Positions 1-10,629 of a DNA stretch of 64,000 bases are shown piece by piece (position 1 is the stretch's first letter; the number at the start of each line of letters is the position of its first letter). Below the pieces are notes generated by a model. That model was not told the origin of the DNA, ran no database searches, and saw nothing but the letters and a program-made list of their open reading frames with translations. Source of the stretch: Chrysopilus asiliformis (lineage: Eukaryota > Arthropoda > Insecta > Diptera > Rhagionidae); assembly GCA_964034945.1 (NCBI GenBank), contig OZ035962.1, forward strand, positions 25,231,030 through 25,295,029. Direction: 5' to 3'. The translations under genes were made by a program, and so were the position numbers.

Positions 1-334
1 ACAAAGCCATCATTTCAAATGAAATAAGCTGTAAATCAGTACAATGTAAAATGATGACTTCTGGTTAATAAACCGATCGAACGATCTCTTCTGTTGTCAG
101 CCTTTGCCAAGGAAACAAGTCTTTTTTTTAGTTTGTTCTGCCGTGGATCCTTTCGCCACATTGGTTTTTTAACACTTCGGATTATCAATGGCCTTTGGAA
201 ATGTACTAACATACGGCAAAAAATCATTTCTAAACGTCTTTACGCTAAAATCACTTTAAATATAAGCGGCTAAATTGTAAAATTTTAAACCTAATTAACA
301 CAATTCTAATAAAATTTTATTTTTTATATTTTAG
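1..334 (+). other. Probable intron ending in a 3' splice site
   Basis: AT-rich sequence with no convincing coding content. It ends in a T-rich tract followed by TTTTAG at 329-334, a good 3' splice site directly before the short open exon at 335. No upstream exon is recognised. Confidence 0.4.
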
Positions 335-421
335 AACTCCACATTACATCAAGAAGTAGAACAACTGAAACAAGAAAATATGGAGTTACGAGCACGTCTT
401 TCGAAATATCAGGAAGTGTAA
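335..421 (+). CDS. Usf: Terminal coding exon, leucine-zipper C terminus of a USF-like bHLH-ZIP factor
   Basis: Reading from the AG at 333-334 gives 28 codons and TAA (419-421). The peptide starts NSTLHQEVEQLKQEN and ends in LRARL-x5-EV. Leucine/valine spacing (L4, V8, L11, L18, L22) is that of a coiled coil. From memory, vertebrate USF1/USF2 end in a very similar zipper with the pattern N-x2-L-x-Q-x-V-E-x-L-K-x2-N-x2-LRA-x-L, so I call the last exon of an upstream stimulatory factor. USF dimers bind E-boxes (CACGTG) in the nucleus through a basic helix-loop-helix that would lie in exons before this window. The call rests on 28 residues without a database search. Another zipper protein is possible, but the exon itself (acceptor, open frame, stop, poly(A) signals just after) is well supported. 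Confidence 0.5.
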   Translation, partial: NSTLHQEVEQLKQENMELRARLSKYQEV

Positions 422-450
422 TGTCGGCTGTAAAACCGTGTTATTATTTA

Positions 451-477
451 AATAAATAATTATATAAATTAAATAAA
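451..477 (+). terminator. Poly(A) signals after the USF-like exon
   Basis: Two AATAAA hexamers (451-456, 472-477) follow the stop codon at 421 within A-rich sequence. They are the earliest possible 3' ends of the transcript. Such hexamers are common by chance at this base composition. Confidence 0.3.
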
Positions 478-768
478 AAAAAGAAAAAGAATTAAAATTA
501 AAAAAAGCAAAATTGTTGAAACGTAAACTAAAAAATTAAAAAAAAAAAATTAAACAAATCATAATAAAATAATGCAAAAAATAAAATTAAAAATAAAACA
601 AAGTAGCTTACCACTGTATTTATAATAAAAACTGTTTGATAAACCGAACAAAACAATGAAAAATATATAACCCGAAAATGCGAAATTTTTGATCACTCAA
701 GCGAAATGCAAGGGCAGGGGATGCAAAATGTTATTTTAAATCGTTTCTGTCATATTTGAATTTAATTA

Positions 769-1066
769 AAGGCTGTCCAGAAAATGCGTCACACAAATAG
801 AGGGTGGGGTGGTCGATGGTTGTTTGACCTCCCATTCAATATGAAATCCCGCACTCAAAATCACGCAAAATAAGATAAAGATTAGGGAAGAGAAAAAGGG
901 GGTCAAAAAGGGCAAGAATTGCGACGGGTTTCACGAAAATTTCAGTGATCACTGACACGAGTTAAGCTATTTTTGCTTGAAATTTGCCCCCTAACTTGAT
1001 TTAGCGTTCGCGGGAAATTTTCGCAAAACTCGCCATTAGCGTGACGTATTTCAAAGACAACCCCTT
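769..1066. repeat. Degraded member of the GGGGCTGTCC Tourist-like family
   Basis: The left end reads GGCTGTCCAGAAAATGCGTC (771-790). The right end reads GTGACGTATT...GACAACCCC (1041-1064), an imperfect inverted copy. Similar ends recur at 5296-5620, 16213, 43510-43545 and 45110-45145, which makes this a dispersed family. No coding capacity is visible and the target duplication is not clear in this copy. Confidence 0.4.
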
Positions 1067-4000
1067 TAGCGACTTTAGTGAAAATCGTTTGCAATGAAAA
1101 ACCAGTTATTACGACGGTTATCAGGTTGTTGTAACCGATTTTAACTGTAAGTTGTAAGAATTTTAATTTATTTCAAATTTTCGTTCTTTTCAAACTCTTC
1201 ATGCTTCAAAAATAATGTAAAAAGAGAGAGAGAAAAATATTTACAATAAACGCACTGCCAATTACAAACATTTTTCTGCACCGTGTTAAAAATATTGTAA
1301 ATGTTGTATACACGTTTTTACGTAATTATCGCGAAAGATAAAAAAAATTATTTTTTATTGTTTTCTTTTACAATTGATATTGAAAATATGTTGTCTACGT
1401 TTTAGTACAACAATTTTCAAAATTTTTATGATTAAATTATTGTTGAAAATCAAAAAAAAAAAAAAATTGTTTAAAAAATTTATTGAAGAATATTTTAAAA
1501 TATTGGCTAAGGTAGAAATTTTACAAATTAGGAAAATTGGAAAATTTCGGTAATGGGAGAAAAAGTTTTAGGGTTTGTTTACAAAACATGACGAATTTAT
1601 ACCGCTGTTTTTTTTTTTTGTTGTTAAAAATATGGGAATCTGTTGAATTTCGAATTATTGCAAAATCAGATTATAAAAAAGTTCATTTGTAGCCAGTGAT
1701 GAAAAACCGTGGTGCGAATTTTGGGGCTTTAAAAAAAAAGGTTTCCAACAATTGAAGATTTTTTTTTGGTCCCCCAAAAACGTTTTTTAATCAGACAGGC
1801 TCAAAACCGTTTTATGATTCTTATTAAAAAAATTTGAATTTTTAGCCAGTGGCGAGGAACGCAAAAAAACCAAGGCGCGAAATTACAAGGCTCCCAAAAA
1901 AAGTTTTCAAAAATTGAAGGGTTTTTTTTTGGTTCCTCAAATACGTTTTCTTAATTTTGAACGGGGACCTCGAAATTTTAAAGCTTCGTTACCATTTGGT
2001 AGCATAAGAAGGCGCAAATTGGACTTCGCGACCTCAGATGAGCTCACATTCAAAAATGTGGTGTAAATTTTTGGCGCAGCGCCCACTTTTTGACTTCTTA
2101 TGTTATTTATGGTCGTTTGCATCAACGAAACTTTGCCCCTTAATCCTTAAAGGCTTGGTGGTACACGCGATGTACCACCTTTTTTGTAACAAATACTGCA
2201 CGGTGGTATCAAAATTGTACCACCAATTAAACCGTCTTTCATTGCCGTATGATACTTTAAAATGGTACCACTAAAAAAATCAAAAAAAAAAATTTTTTCG
2301 AGTGCCGGTAGGGTGAAAATATTTGCTATTTTTCTGTGCCTCTAAGGGTTAAGCCCAGCTTGATTTTTTTGATTCCCAGAATTTCTTTGGCTTTGAAAGG
2401 AGGCTAAACACAACTAATTTTTTTTTGAATTGTTGGTGCAAACCGGAAAAAAGGTTATTTATAACGCGAAAAATTTAAATCCCACTGAAATTAGAGCAAA
2501 TCAAAGTATTCAAAACAAAATTTATAGCGTTTTTAGTTAAAATTTGCAATTTAAATAAAATTACGTGATGCAACAAACCCAAAACTTTAGTGAAAGCCGA
2601 TAAAGGACTGTGAGATTGCCTTAGAAATCCCTTTTTTTACAGAGGGTGATATGTGCCTAGAGGTGTACGAAAGGATCTTTTCAATTAAAACGATTTCCTC
2701 TGTATTTCCCTTGAAATTTTCTTCTGTAGTTTAATTTTTCTGAAAGCAGTTCCCTTCTTTTGCATTTCGCATCAATGTTACCATGGAGTCAAAAACCTTT
2801 AAGAAAACCACACACTCACATATATAAAAAAGAGATAAGACGGACTTATAGTTCAAAATGCCTAAAAATAATTAAGTTTATAACTACAATTTAAATAAAA
2901 AGAAATGATGTTAAAAAAAACACACACATACACACAAATTAAACTTACAAAGCAAACCTTGAGCAATTTTTTTGTTGTCCTTGCAATTTAAACTAAAAAA
3001 AACTGTTTTCCTTTTTTATTAATTACGTAGTTAAAATCATCATTGTTTTTTTTTTTGTTATTTGATTTTAGATTTTATTTTAGTTTCATTTTATTTTTAT
3101 TCTTTATTTGTAAATAGTTGTTAAAGACATGTTAAATTCTACTGAAAAAAAAACTAAAAATTAATTGATATTAAGCCAACAGCATTTTAATAGAAAGAAA
3201 TAAAAAAAAACCTACAGAGGAGAGGAAATAGTAAGGGAGAGCGATCAAGATATTAACAAGAAATTTGAAGAAAATTCACGTAAAACTAAAACATTGTTTT
3301 TATTTTTTATTAATAAAACAAGAAGCTGCTATTAGAGATACTTTTAGGATGTGTTAAAATTTTAAGAAAATAATAAAATACTTACAGTAATTACCGATTA
3401 AATGAATTTTCGCAATAGATTTTTTTTTAGAATGATTTTTTTTTATTATTATTTTAAAACACTGTTAGATGAAATGTAATGCTCTTTAAAATCAAGTATT
3501 TAGTGGTGATAGTTGTGTTTGAAAACGAAAATTTTAAACAAATAAATTGATCAAAAAAAAAACTAATTCTACTTTTTTTAATGTCATCCTTTTTTATTTT
3601 ATTTTTGTTGTATTTTTTTTTCGAAGAAACTTCAATTGAATAAAATCTTTTGATTTTTATACAAGATACAGAATTGATTTTTATTGGAAATAAACTGAGT
3701 TAAAAAGTTTTTTAATATAAAAAGATGAAATTTTTAACAAAATTGAAGAAAACTTCATAAAATATTCCCGTCCTAAATTTAGATATAAACAAGTGAATTT
3801 CATACAACATTTCATATTTATACAACTTACATCAGGCAATTTGTAAATTTATCACAGATCTAAAAAAATATATTTAACTTCAAAATCGAGAAAAAAAACA
3901 CATGAAAATACACTGGATTGATTAAAAAAAAAATTCAGGATAAAAAAATGGCAGCTAAATCATCTCTCCACATTGGTATAATTAATTAACACAAATATTG

Positions 4001-4511
4001 GAAATTAACTTGTTTTGATAGAATGCCACCTGAATGGCTAAAAGATATTTTAAAAAAGCCTAAAGGTTTCTGGAGAAAATTTTTAATAACAGGGGTTTTA
4101 TTTTAAAGAAGCAGCAATGTCCAAAAAATATGAAAGACTTTTAGGAGGAGGGGTGGGGTCTAGGGTAGTGTGACGGCGATATTAAATCCCGTTCAAAAAA
4201 TCATGAAAAGTTTGACGATGGCCATATACCAACATTAAACTTATTAGTCAAATTAAAGTCAAAAATCTGGACAGCTGACCAATGGCTGATTTAAGTAGGC
4301 CCTCCATTACCATGGTTTTTCCCAACTGCAAAAAAATAGAGACACATTTATGTGAAGATACCTTGGCGAGAAAGGGAGATAAGAATCAACTGCAAAAATT
4401 TGTCGGCAACTGCAAAAATAATTTCCCCGCTTTTTTTATGGCAGTTGACGGACTTCAATTTTTTTATAGCGATTTCTAATTCAATCACACATTGTCCCTG
4501 TAAGTGAATAA

Positions 4512-5086
4512 AGGTGGGTTTAGAAACACGAGCATTTTTATTTTTACTGGCAAAGTGAGCGGGACAGCGAAATTCAAATTTACGTGCGCAAAAAGTCGAT
4601 CACATCAGTGTCTCACACGTACTTTCCCTTCCACTTTATGGCGAACTGTCACTGCACATCACCTTCTCGCAGCAATACGTTTGTTAGCACTTCAATTTCA
4701 CCTCACAAAATCATTTTGTGTGATGTTATAATTAATAACATAATTATTATTACCTCCCGTTTCCATTTAAAATGCGTAGCTTTCAAATAAACATCGAACT
4801 TAACCTTACTTTTGCTGGCTGCCATAATTCCCCATAATTCAGGGGTAACATTTTGCTGGCAGGGCGGGGAAGTCCAATGTGTTTGTTGTTGTTTAGTGCC
4901 ATAACTTTCCTATCGTCGACGAAAATTATGGATAGTAAAACCACTACATGCAAGCAAAATTTCCAGTAAAATTTTTACTGAGTGGTTTCCCGTCCCTTTC
5001 CCACTTGGTGAAAAAGTCATAAGAAATCTGGCATTTCACTCACTTTGCCAGTAAAAATGAAAATGCTCGTGTTTCTAAACCCACCT
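4512..5086. mobile_element. Tourist-like MITE with long TIRs and TAA target duplication
   Basis: The element starts AGGTGGGTTTAGAAACACGA (4512) and its last bases are the reverse complement, ending CCCACCT (5086). The inverted ends match for about 50 bp with one small indel. TAA flanks it on both sides (4509-4511, 5087-5089), the 3-bp duplication typical of PIF/Harbinger relatives. At 575 bp with no transposase ORF it is non-autonomous. Confidence 0.65.
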
Positions 5087-5295
5087 TAATGGAGATCCTC
5101 CTTTAAGGAGGGGAGTGGGATGTTGAATGTGAAATCTTAACGCCTCGAGTTAACCGAAAAGTACGAAAAAAAAGTCAAAAAGTCGCCTCCGGAAAATTTT
5201 TTTAATGTCCCCGTTTTTCCCAAAAGTCATTTTTTGGTATTTTTTTCTTTAGACCATTCAATTTTTCACGTATAATCTCAATTTTTTTCATCTTA

Positions 5296-5620
5296 GGGGC
5301 TGTTTATAAAATTTTTGTTGTAAGAAGCGTAGGAGGTGAGAGTATTGGTCTACGAAAATATGAGGGCGGCACTAAACTCCATAGAAAACATTGTAAAAAA
5401 GTATGTACAGTAGAATCCCGATAATTCGTACCCCGATAATTCGTACCCCGATAATTCGTACCCCGATAATTCGTACCCCGATAATTCGTATATCCCGCTA
5501 ATTCGTATGAATTTGCTGGTCCCTTGAAATACGAATTATCGGGATTCTACTGTATAATAAAGGAGGGAGGGCCGGTTCGAAAGGCCGAAAATTCACGTGA
5601 CGTATTTTATCGAGAGCCCC
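5296..5620. mobile_element. Tourist-like MITE, GGGGCTGTCC family, carrying a nested pogo-like MITE
   Basis: The left end is GGGGCTGTTTATAAAAT (5296). The right end is the imperfect inverse ACGTATTTTATCGAGAGCCCC, ending near 5620. TTA flanks both sides (5293-5295 and 5621-5623, allowing one extra C). The interior holds the purine-rich GGAGGGAGGGCCGG segment typical of this family. It is interrupted at a TA by the element at 5408-5552. Non-coding. Confidence 0.5.
5408..5552. mobile_element. Pogo/Tigger-like MITE with iterated TIR units
   Basis: This 145-bp element has perfect inverted ends CAGTAGAATCCCGATAATTC (5408 on, and inverted to 5552) and TA on each side (5406-5407, 5553-5554). The CAGTA start and TA duplication fit pogo-like Tc1/mariner relatives. 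The left end repeats the inner TIR motif CCCGATAATTCGTA at 5417-5430, 5431-5445, 5446-5460, 5461-5475 and 5476-5490, with a variant at 5491-5507. The right end has one. It lies within the 5296-5620 MITE. No ORF. Confidence 0.75.
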
Positions 5621-5623
5621 CTT

Positions 5624-7157
5624 AACCCTTCATAATCACCTGAAACAAGTTACGTAAACCGACAATGCTACGGTTAACCTAAATCCTGTTTGAGTAGGAT
5701 TAAAAAAAGTTTCCCAAAATTTTGAAAATGACTTTCAGATATTTAGACGCGTTCGCCATCAAGTTCTAACAGAAAAAAGCCAAGAAAGAAAATCTCTTAA
5801 AGCGGTTTAAATAAACAAAACAAATTAAAAAACAGAACATTAAAATCATGTTAATTAATTTTAATAATGTAAAGTGACGGAAGTACTAAAAAAACATGGA
5901 AGTGAAATGCTATTTACAGCAAATAAAGAATAACACGTTTAATGTAAGTCTAGTGCATAAAATTAATTTAAATTAATTAAAAAAAATCCTGAAAAAAAAT
6001 TATGATGAAAAAAATAATAGTTGACTAGTTTTTAGTAGCCTGTTTAAAAATTTACTACATAATAACATAACATTAGGAGATTTGATTCTCTAGTGTGAAA
6101 AAATAGAAGGATATTGTAGAACAAGAAAGAAAAAACCATAATTTAACAGATTAAAACATTTTTCTTTTTAGATTTTTGGATTTAAATTAATTTAGTTGTG
6201 AGTGTATCCAAAATTTAATAACAATTATAAAAAAAAATAACAATATTGTTATAAAAGCAGTAAAAAGGACTATAAAAGTTATAAGCTATCGGTACAATAG
6301 TTAATTAGTTCTAACCACAAATGCAAATAATAATAATTTTAAAATAAATAAATAGAATTAATGAGAAAAATAACCACCAACAGCAAGTAGCCACCATCCT
6401 TAAATTTATATACAGTTTTAAAATTTTATTATTTAATTAACAGAAATGAAACAAATTTGGAAACTGAGAGCAAGTTTTTACAATAATAATTTTTAAACAG
6501 AAATTGTACATTTAGGTATAGTAGCTTTTAGATATACTAATAAATAATTTTTCCGTGTTTTTTTTTATAGATTTTTATGTAACTTATAGTATTTTTGTTA
6601 CCACATTTGAAAAGATGATAATTTTTTCACTAATAAATTTAGATACCATTTTTATAGAATTTTACTCTGAATTATTTTACAAAATTTATCTAATATTTGT
6701 TATTTAAGTGGCTTCTTGTGTATCGTTTGATTTAGATTAATTTTACTGTAAAAACAAAGTTATGAAAAAAGTTATGAAGATTGTTAGATGTTTTTATTTT
6801 TTGTTTCAGATTTTAAATTTCTTTAAGTTTGATTTATTTTTTAATTAATTAAATTTATCTTTTATTTTCGAAAGAAAAGTTTAGTTGATTGTTTTCATTT
6901 TTCTTCGTCATTTATACATATTTATGTTTTACAATTGAATAAATAATTACGAATATTGTTTTTGTTTAATACGTATTAAGTTTTAGATGTAATTATCTTT
7001 GATTTTTTTTTCTTTGTGTAGAAATGTTAATATTTTTAAAACTTTTAAATATAGAAAAAAGGGAACAAGTTGTATTTATGTTTTATTTATGTAGAATTTT
7101 CGGTGGGCAGTGGAATTTTCACGTAAGACATTGTCGGAGGAACATTTATAACGACAA
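5624..7157. other. AT-rich sequence, no gene seen
   Basis: Long A/T runs with frequent stops in all frames. I see no exon with convincing splice sites and no clear element ends. It may be intergenic or the far 3' part of the USF-like transcription unit. Confidence 0.4.
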
Positions 7158-7564
7158 TACACAGAGGAAAAATAGTAAATCTAATACATTTTGTAATGGG
7201 GGAGTCGTAACTATTACTGAAATAGTAAATTTCAATTACAAATATAGTCAAAATCGGATATTTGTACCTACTCTGTATGAGAAGTATATTAGATTTAGTA
7301 TACCTTTTGCAACGCATCAAAGAAATAGTCGGACACAAAAATGAACTACACCAGAGTGTTTGTGATGACAAAAGATTTCGCTTGTCCGTCCGGCTGTAAG
7401 TCTCTCAGTCCATTCGTCCGTCTCTCTGTATGTCCGTTCGTCCGTCTGTCTGTCCGTTTGTCTGCCAGGCTGTCTGTCCATCCGTGAATATCATAACTTC
7501 CGAAAAGACTGAGCTACAGACTTGAAATTTGGTACAGATGCGTTTCTCGTAAAAAGCAAGTATA

Positions 7565-7821
7565 CACTCAGAAAAATGTCCAGGTCAACTTTTTGTCAGG
7601 TTAACTCTGACCTTACAGAGGTGTCTGTAAGCCAGCTAGCGGTCAGAGTTAACCTATCTAAGGTCAACTCGTGCAGCTCCCAATGCTGGTGGCTTAATTT
7701 CAGAATTTCTCCGACCACAGGTCAACTCAGTTTTACTTGCCCACATGTAGACGAACGCGCGCCTGCCCGAGGCCAATTACGCCGTATGTAGATCGTCGAG
7801 TTAGCCTCCATTTTCTGAGTG
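7565..7821. mobile_element. TA-flanked MITE with CACTCAGAAAAATG ends
   Basis: The 257-bp element starts CACTCAGAAAAATG and ends CATTTTCTGAGTG, with TA on both sides (7563-7564, 7822-7823). The uninterrupted R1 copy at 59 kb (around 59225-59245) supplies the empty site, so the insertion is directly supported. The interior is GC-richer than its surroundings. A relative with similar ends is at 25382-25677. Confidence 0.7.
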
Positions 7822-8077
7822 TAAATCCTTGAATGGGCAAAATGGTACCCCCTTCCCCATTCTCCAATACAACGAAACTGTTTTTTGCGATCTTCCCGAA
7901 AACGGTCCGTTGTAGTGAAAAATTTGTCCAGGTAAAATGTGCTTAGAATAGGATTCTACATAACTCATATATATCGGGTCTTTCAACAAGGACATAACAA
8001 TTTTGTATTTAAATAAAACACAGAATAAGTGAGATATCGGGCTAAAATTTATTCTAGATGTAGTGGACATGTCACAT

Positions 8078-8453
8078 TTAAGTATGAAATTCGATGTCGT
8101 TCATATGGCCACCGCGAGCACGTTTGCAGATTGATTCTTTGGAGCCAATTTTCAACCACTCTTCCACACATATCGGCCGGAACATTGGCAATTTCGCGTT
8201 CGATATTGTTCCTGAGCTCCTCTAACGTTGTTGGCTTGTTGGCATAAACCAACGACTTAACATAACCCCATAAAAAGAAATCCCGTAGCGTTAAATCGCA
8301 AGAGCGAGGTGGCCATTCGACCGGACCATCATTTCATTCATCATTTCATTCATCATTTCATTTCATCATTTTCATTATCATTTCATCGGACTCAGAATTT
8401 CGGTAGTAAGTTTTAATAATTTCCAAACGTTGCTCGTTCGTGAACTTCACCAT
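8078..8453 (-). pseudogene. Transposase relic, Tc1/mariner type
   Basis: Reading minus from ATG at 8453 gives MVKFTNEQRLEIIKTYYRNS, the usual N-terminal helix-turn-helix start of this class, and then runs into the 8327-8388 repeat and a stop. Past the repeat the frame resumes with RSCDLT..DFFLWGYVKSL, VYANKPTTLEELRNNIE and VVENWLQR, the C-terminal part after the last catalytic acidic residue. A one-base frameshift then follows, after which GGHMNDIEFHT and TAA (8078-8080) appear in another frame. The DDE core is deleted. The element cannot make a working enzyme. Confidence 0.65.
8327..8388. repeat. CATCATTTCATT tandem filler inside the transposase relic
   Basis: Imperfect CATCATTTCATT units occupy the place where the middle of the transposase should be. 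The repeat abuts coding-like sequence on both sides. It looks like a deletion joint filled or expanded by slippage. Confidence 0.6.
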
Positions 8454-8880
8454 GATAAAAATGTAAACCTTGACTGACGTTTTAGCATTGCCAGATCATA
8501 AAAAAAGTTTTAGGGTGCGTTTTTATTAAAATACAAAATTGTTATATCCTTGTTGAAAGACCCTTTACATTAAAATCCAGTACTCTCTCACACAAATGTA
8601 TTTTTTTCACGATTGGGCTCTTGCAATTGTAGCTTTTCTTATATTCTTATGATAAATTTAACTACTTAGTACTAAACTTAACTATTTTGTGGTTAAATTA
8701 ACTATTTCTTTAATTGAACTATTTCAGTCACAGTCTAGATTCTATAAAATATTTAAATTTACTAGAAAATATCTGAGTTATAAAATTCCTATAAAATAAT
8801 TGACTTATAAAATAGTTGAATTTACTCGTTTTTTCTCTGGGTATGATTATAACGATATTCTCATAGTTTTTTTTTCAGAT

Positions 8881-9247
8881 TGAACCAAGTTTGATCCTTA
8901 TTGAGTGGGGGTCGATGGACCCCCAGGGGAGTAAAAATATCACTACGGGGGTTTTCGGGGTCGTCGATTGCGAATCTGGTGTTGGAATTTCAAAATTCGA
9001 AACCAAAGATTCTGCAAAGAGAACGCAAATGTCCTTTTTCACATTTCTTCTCGGAAAATCTGGTTTTGGGGAGTTTCGGGGCCGCTAATCTCGAATCTGG
9101 TGTTAGAATTTCAAAATTCGAAACAAAAGGCCTTAAAGGCTACCGGCTTTTTTCAAAAATTTTAAGATGTTTCAGTTTTTATTACTTTTTTTTTATCTAA
9201 AAAATTTATGCAAAGAAACTTTAACACTGCAACGACGGGTGTGAATG
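8881..9247 (+). repeat. Helitron-like or related non-coding repeat fragment
   Basis: Two diverged direct units carry GAATCTGGTGTTGGAATTTC (8972 and 9094 on), each followed by AAAATTCGAAAC. The 3' end reads CAACGACGGGTGTGAATGCTGG, close to the 3' end CAACGACGGGTATGCAAGCTAG of the 14246-14992 element. An inverted relative lies at 29866-30530. The open frames here are by-products of the repeat and are not taken as genes. Confidence 0.4.
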
Positions 9248-10621
9248 CTGGTTGTATATGTTTTTATTCTAGTTTTATGTTAATTACTTCACGTGTTCTT
9301 AAATTTGAAAATATTTGTTATTGCACTTGTTAAGATTTTTTCAATTTTTCAGCTTTTTTAAAAAAAAAAACTTCAAAAAATTTAAACATTAATAACTAAA
9401 TTAGCCGCGGCTCATTGTTTCCAAAACACAACACAAATAATATGTAATGTTAAATGTTTTTTATAACATGTCAATAAGCTACTACATACTCATTCGAAAA
9501 TGTGAATAATATTGTATTAAAAAATTTTGCGAGAAAAACTTTAATATTTATTAAATTTGCGCATGAAAATTTTGAACAAAAAAAATGATATTGAAAAAAA
9601 GTGTTTAATCGTCGAAAATGTTGTTAAAAATGTAAGAAAATTCATAAAAATAAGTTGCAAAAAATACACTGATAAAAGAAAACACATTAAATGTTTGTTC
9701 TTACAATATTAAAAAGTGCCTGATATTGTGGATTTTTGTAAGCATAAATATATTTGTCCGCATATTGAGAATTATAAAAAAAAACGTATTGAGAATATTA
9801 AAAAAAAATCAATTAAAGCTGCGAAATAAAACTTTTTATGGTCAAATGGTTAAGTTTTTGTTTCTGTTGCCAGAAGATGTTTGATGGGCTTTTTTATGTT
9901 GCATTCACCAATGCTTAAGTAAAGCAGTTAAAAGCCCAAAAAATAAAATTAAAAATACCAATTTTGTAATGATTGATGTCATAAAAGTAATGTTTTACCG
10001 ATCATTTGTGTCGAAGTATACAAATATGAAATTTTTTTAAAGTTTTTGAATTTAATAATTTTTATATGAAACATTTAAGACCCTTAAAACACATGTATTT
10101 TGTTAAGAAAAAAAAATACCCGAGTGATGTTTTAATCATCGTTTGCATATTAATCTGTCAATTCATTTTTAATTGTTAATTGTTTACATGGAATATAAGT
10201 CGTTTCGAAATAATAAATGAGATAAGTTTGTATAAAAATAAGAAAAAAAAATAACATAAATATATTATGAATTATGTTCATAGTAAAAAAAAATTATTGC
10301 ATAAATAGTTTACAAAACAAAAATACAAATAACTCAAATACATATTGATAAAACAAAAAACATCAAAATGAATTAAGAATATATGAAATAATATTGAATA
10401 AAAATGTAGGATCCTAGTTGTTGAATAATATTTAAAATAGTTTCATGACTAATTGGACTTTTGAATGACAGAATGTCCGTATCAATAAAATTCGTAGATG
10501 GAAATAGTTTAGTGAGCAACATACGCAGATAAACATTAAAATTTGAATTAATTAATTATCGTAATAAAACAAAAAAATATTAAATCTTATTTAAAACCAA
10601 AAAAATTGTAAACGCAGTTCA
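9248..10621. other. AT-rich sequence, no gene seen
   Basis: Poly-A and poly-T rich, without open frames of interest or clear element ends. Confidence 0.4.
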
Positions 10622-10629
10622 GTAATAAC

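Larger units (their letters stand above)
422..4508 (+). other. 3' UTR and AT-rich flank downstream of the USF-like exon
   Basis: No ORF of note. A and T runs dominate, with CA-rich bits near 2920. Candidate poly(A) signals AATAAA lie at 451-456 and 472-477, only 30-55 bases after the stop, with many more further down, so the UTR length cannot be fixed. At 2150-2275 there is a cluster of GGTGGTAC/GTACCACC words of both orientations. Part of the flank is repetitive: 769-1066, and a purine-rich piece near 4130-4190 resembling the GGGGCTGTCC family. Confidence 0.4.
7974..8565 (-). mobile_element. Tc1/mariner-type (IS630 superfamily) element, internally deleted
   Basis: The TIRs read GGGTCTTTCAACAAGGACAT (7976 on) and the near-perfect inverse ending TTGAAAGACCC (to 8563), with AACAATTTTGTATTT inside each. 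TA lies outside on both sides (7972-7973, 8566-8567). The minus strand keeps the start and end of a transposase gene (8078-8453) while the catalytic middle is missing. Another R1 copy gives the empty site (around 59375-59390). Non-autonomous relic. Confidence 0.7.
7280..8640 (+). repeat. Dispersed non-coding repeat R1, interrupted copy
   Basis: It begins near AGTATATTAGATTTAGT, then has a tyrosine-free pyrimidine tract (GTCCGTCCGTCTGTC type, 7383-7483), then GAGCTACAGACTTGAAATTT (7511-7530). Two other copies are in the window, at 54836-55150 (minus) and 58976-59540 (plus). Comparison with the 59-kb copy shows two later insertions here, at 7565-7821 and 7974-8565, each at a TA. The family is not coding and its class is open. 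Confidence 0.5.
7160..8841. mobile_element. Composite TA-flanked element, outer shell of a nested cluster
   Basis: The left end is CACAGAGGAAAAATAGTAAAT (7160) and the right end is the inverse ATTTACTCG-T6-CTCTGGG (to 8841). TA lies on both sides (7158-7159, 8842-8843). The sub-terminal parts repeat AACTATTT/AAATAGT words. The interior is filled by the repeat of 7280-8640, which itself carries two further insertions. The outer element is non-coding. Its end match is imperfect, so it is old. Confidence 0.45.

Noticed and set aside
7024..7371. 106- and 94-codon frames on both strands
   Set aside because: They span the left end of the 7160 element and the start of R1. AT-driven, with no family resemblance.
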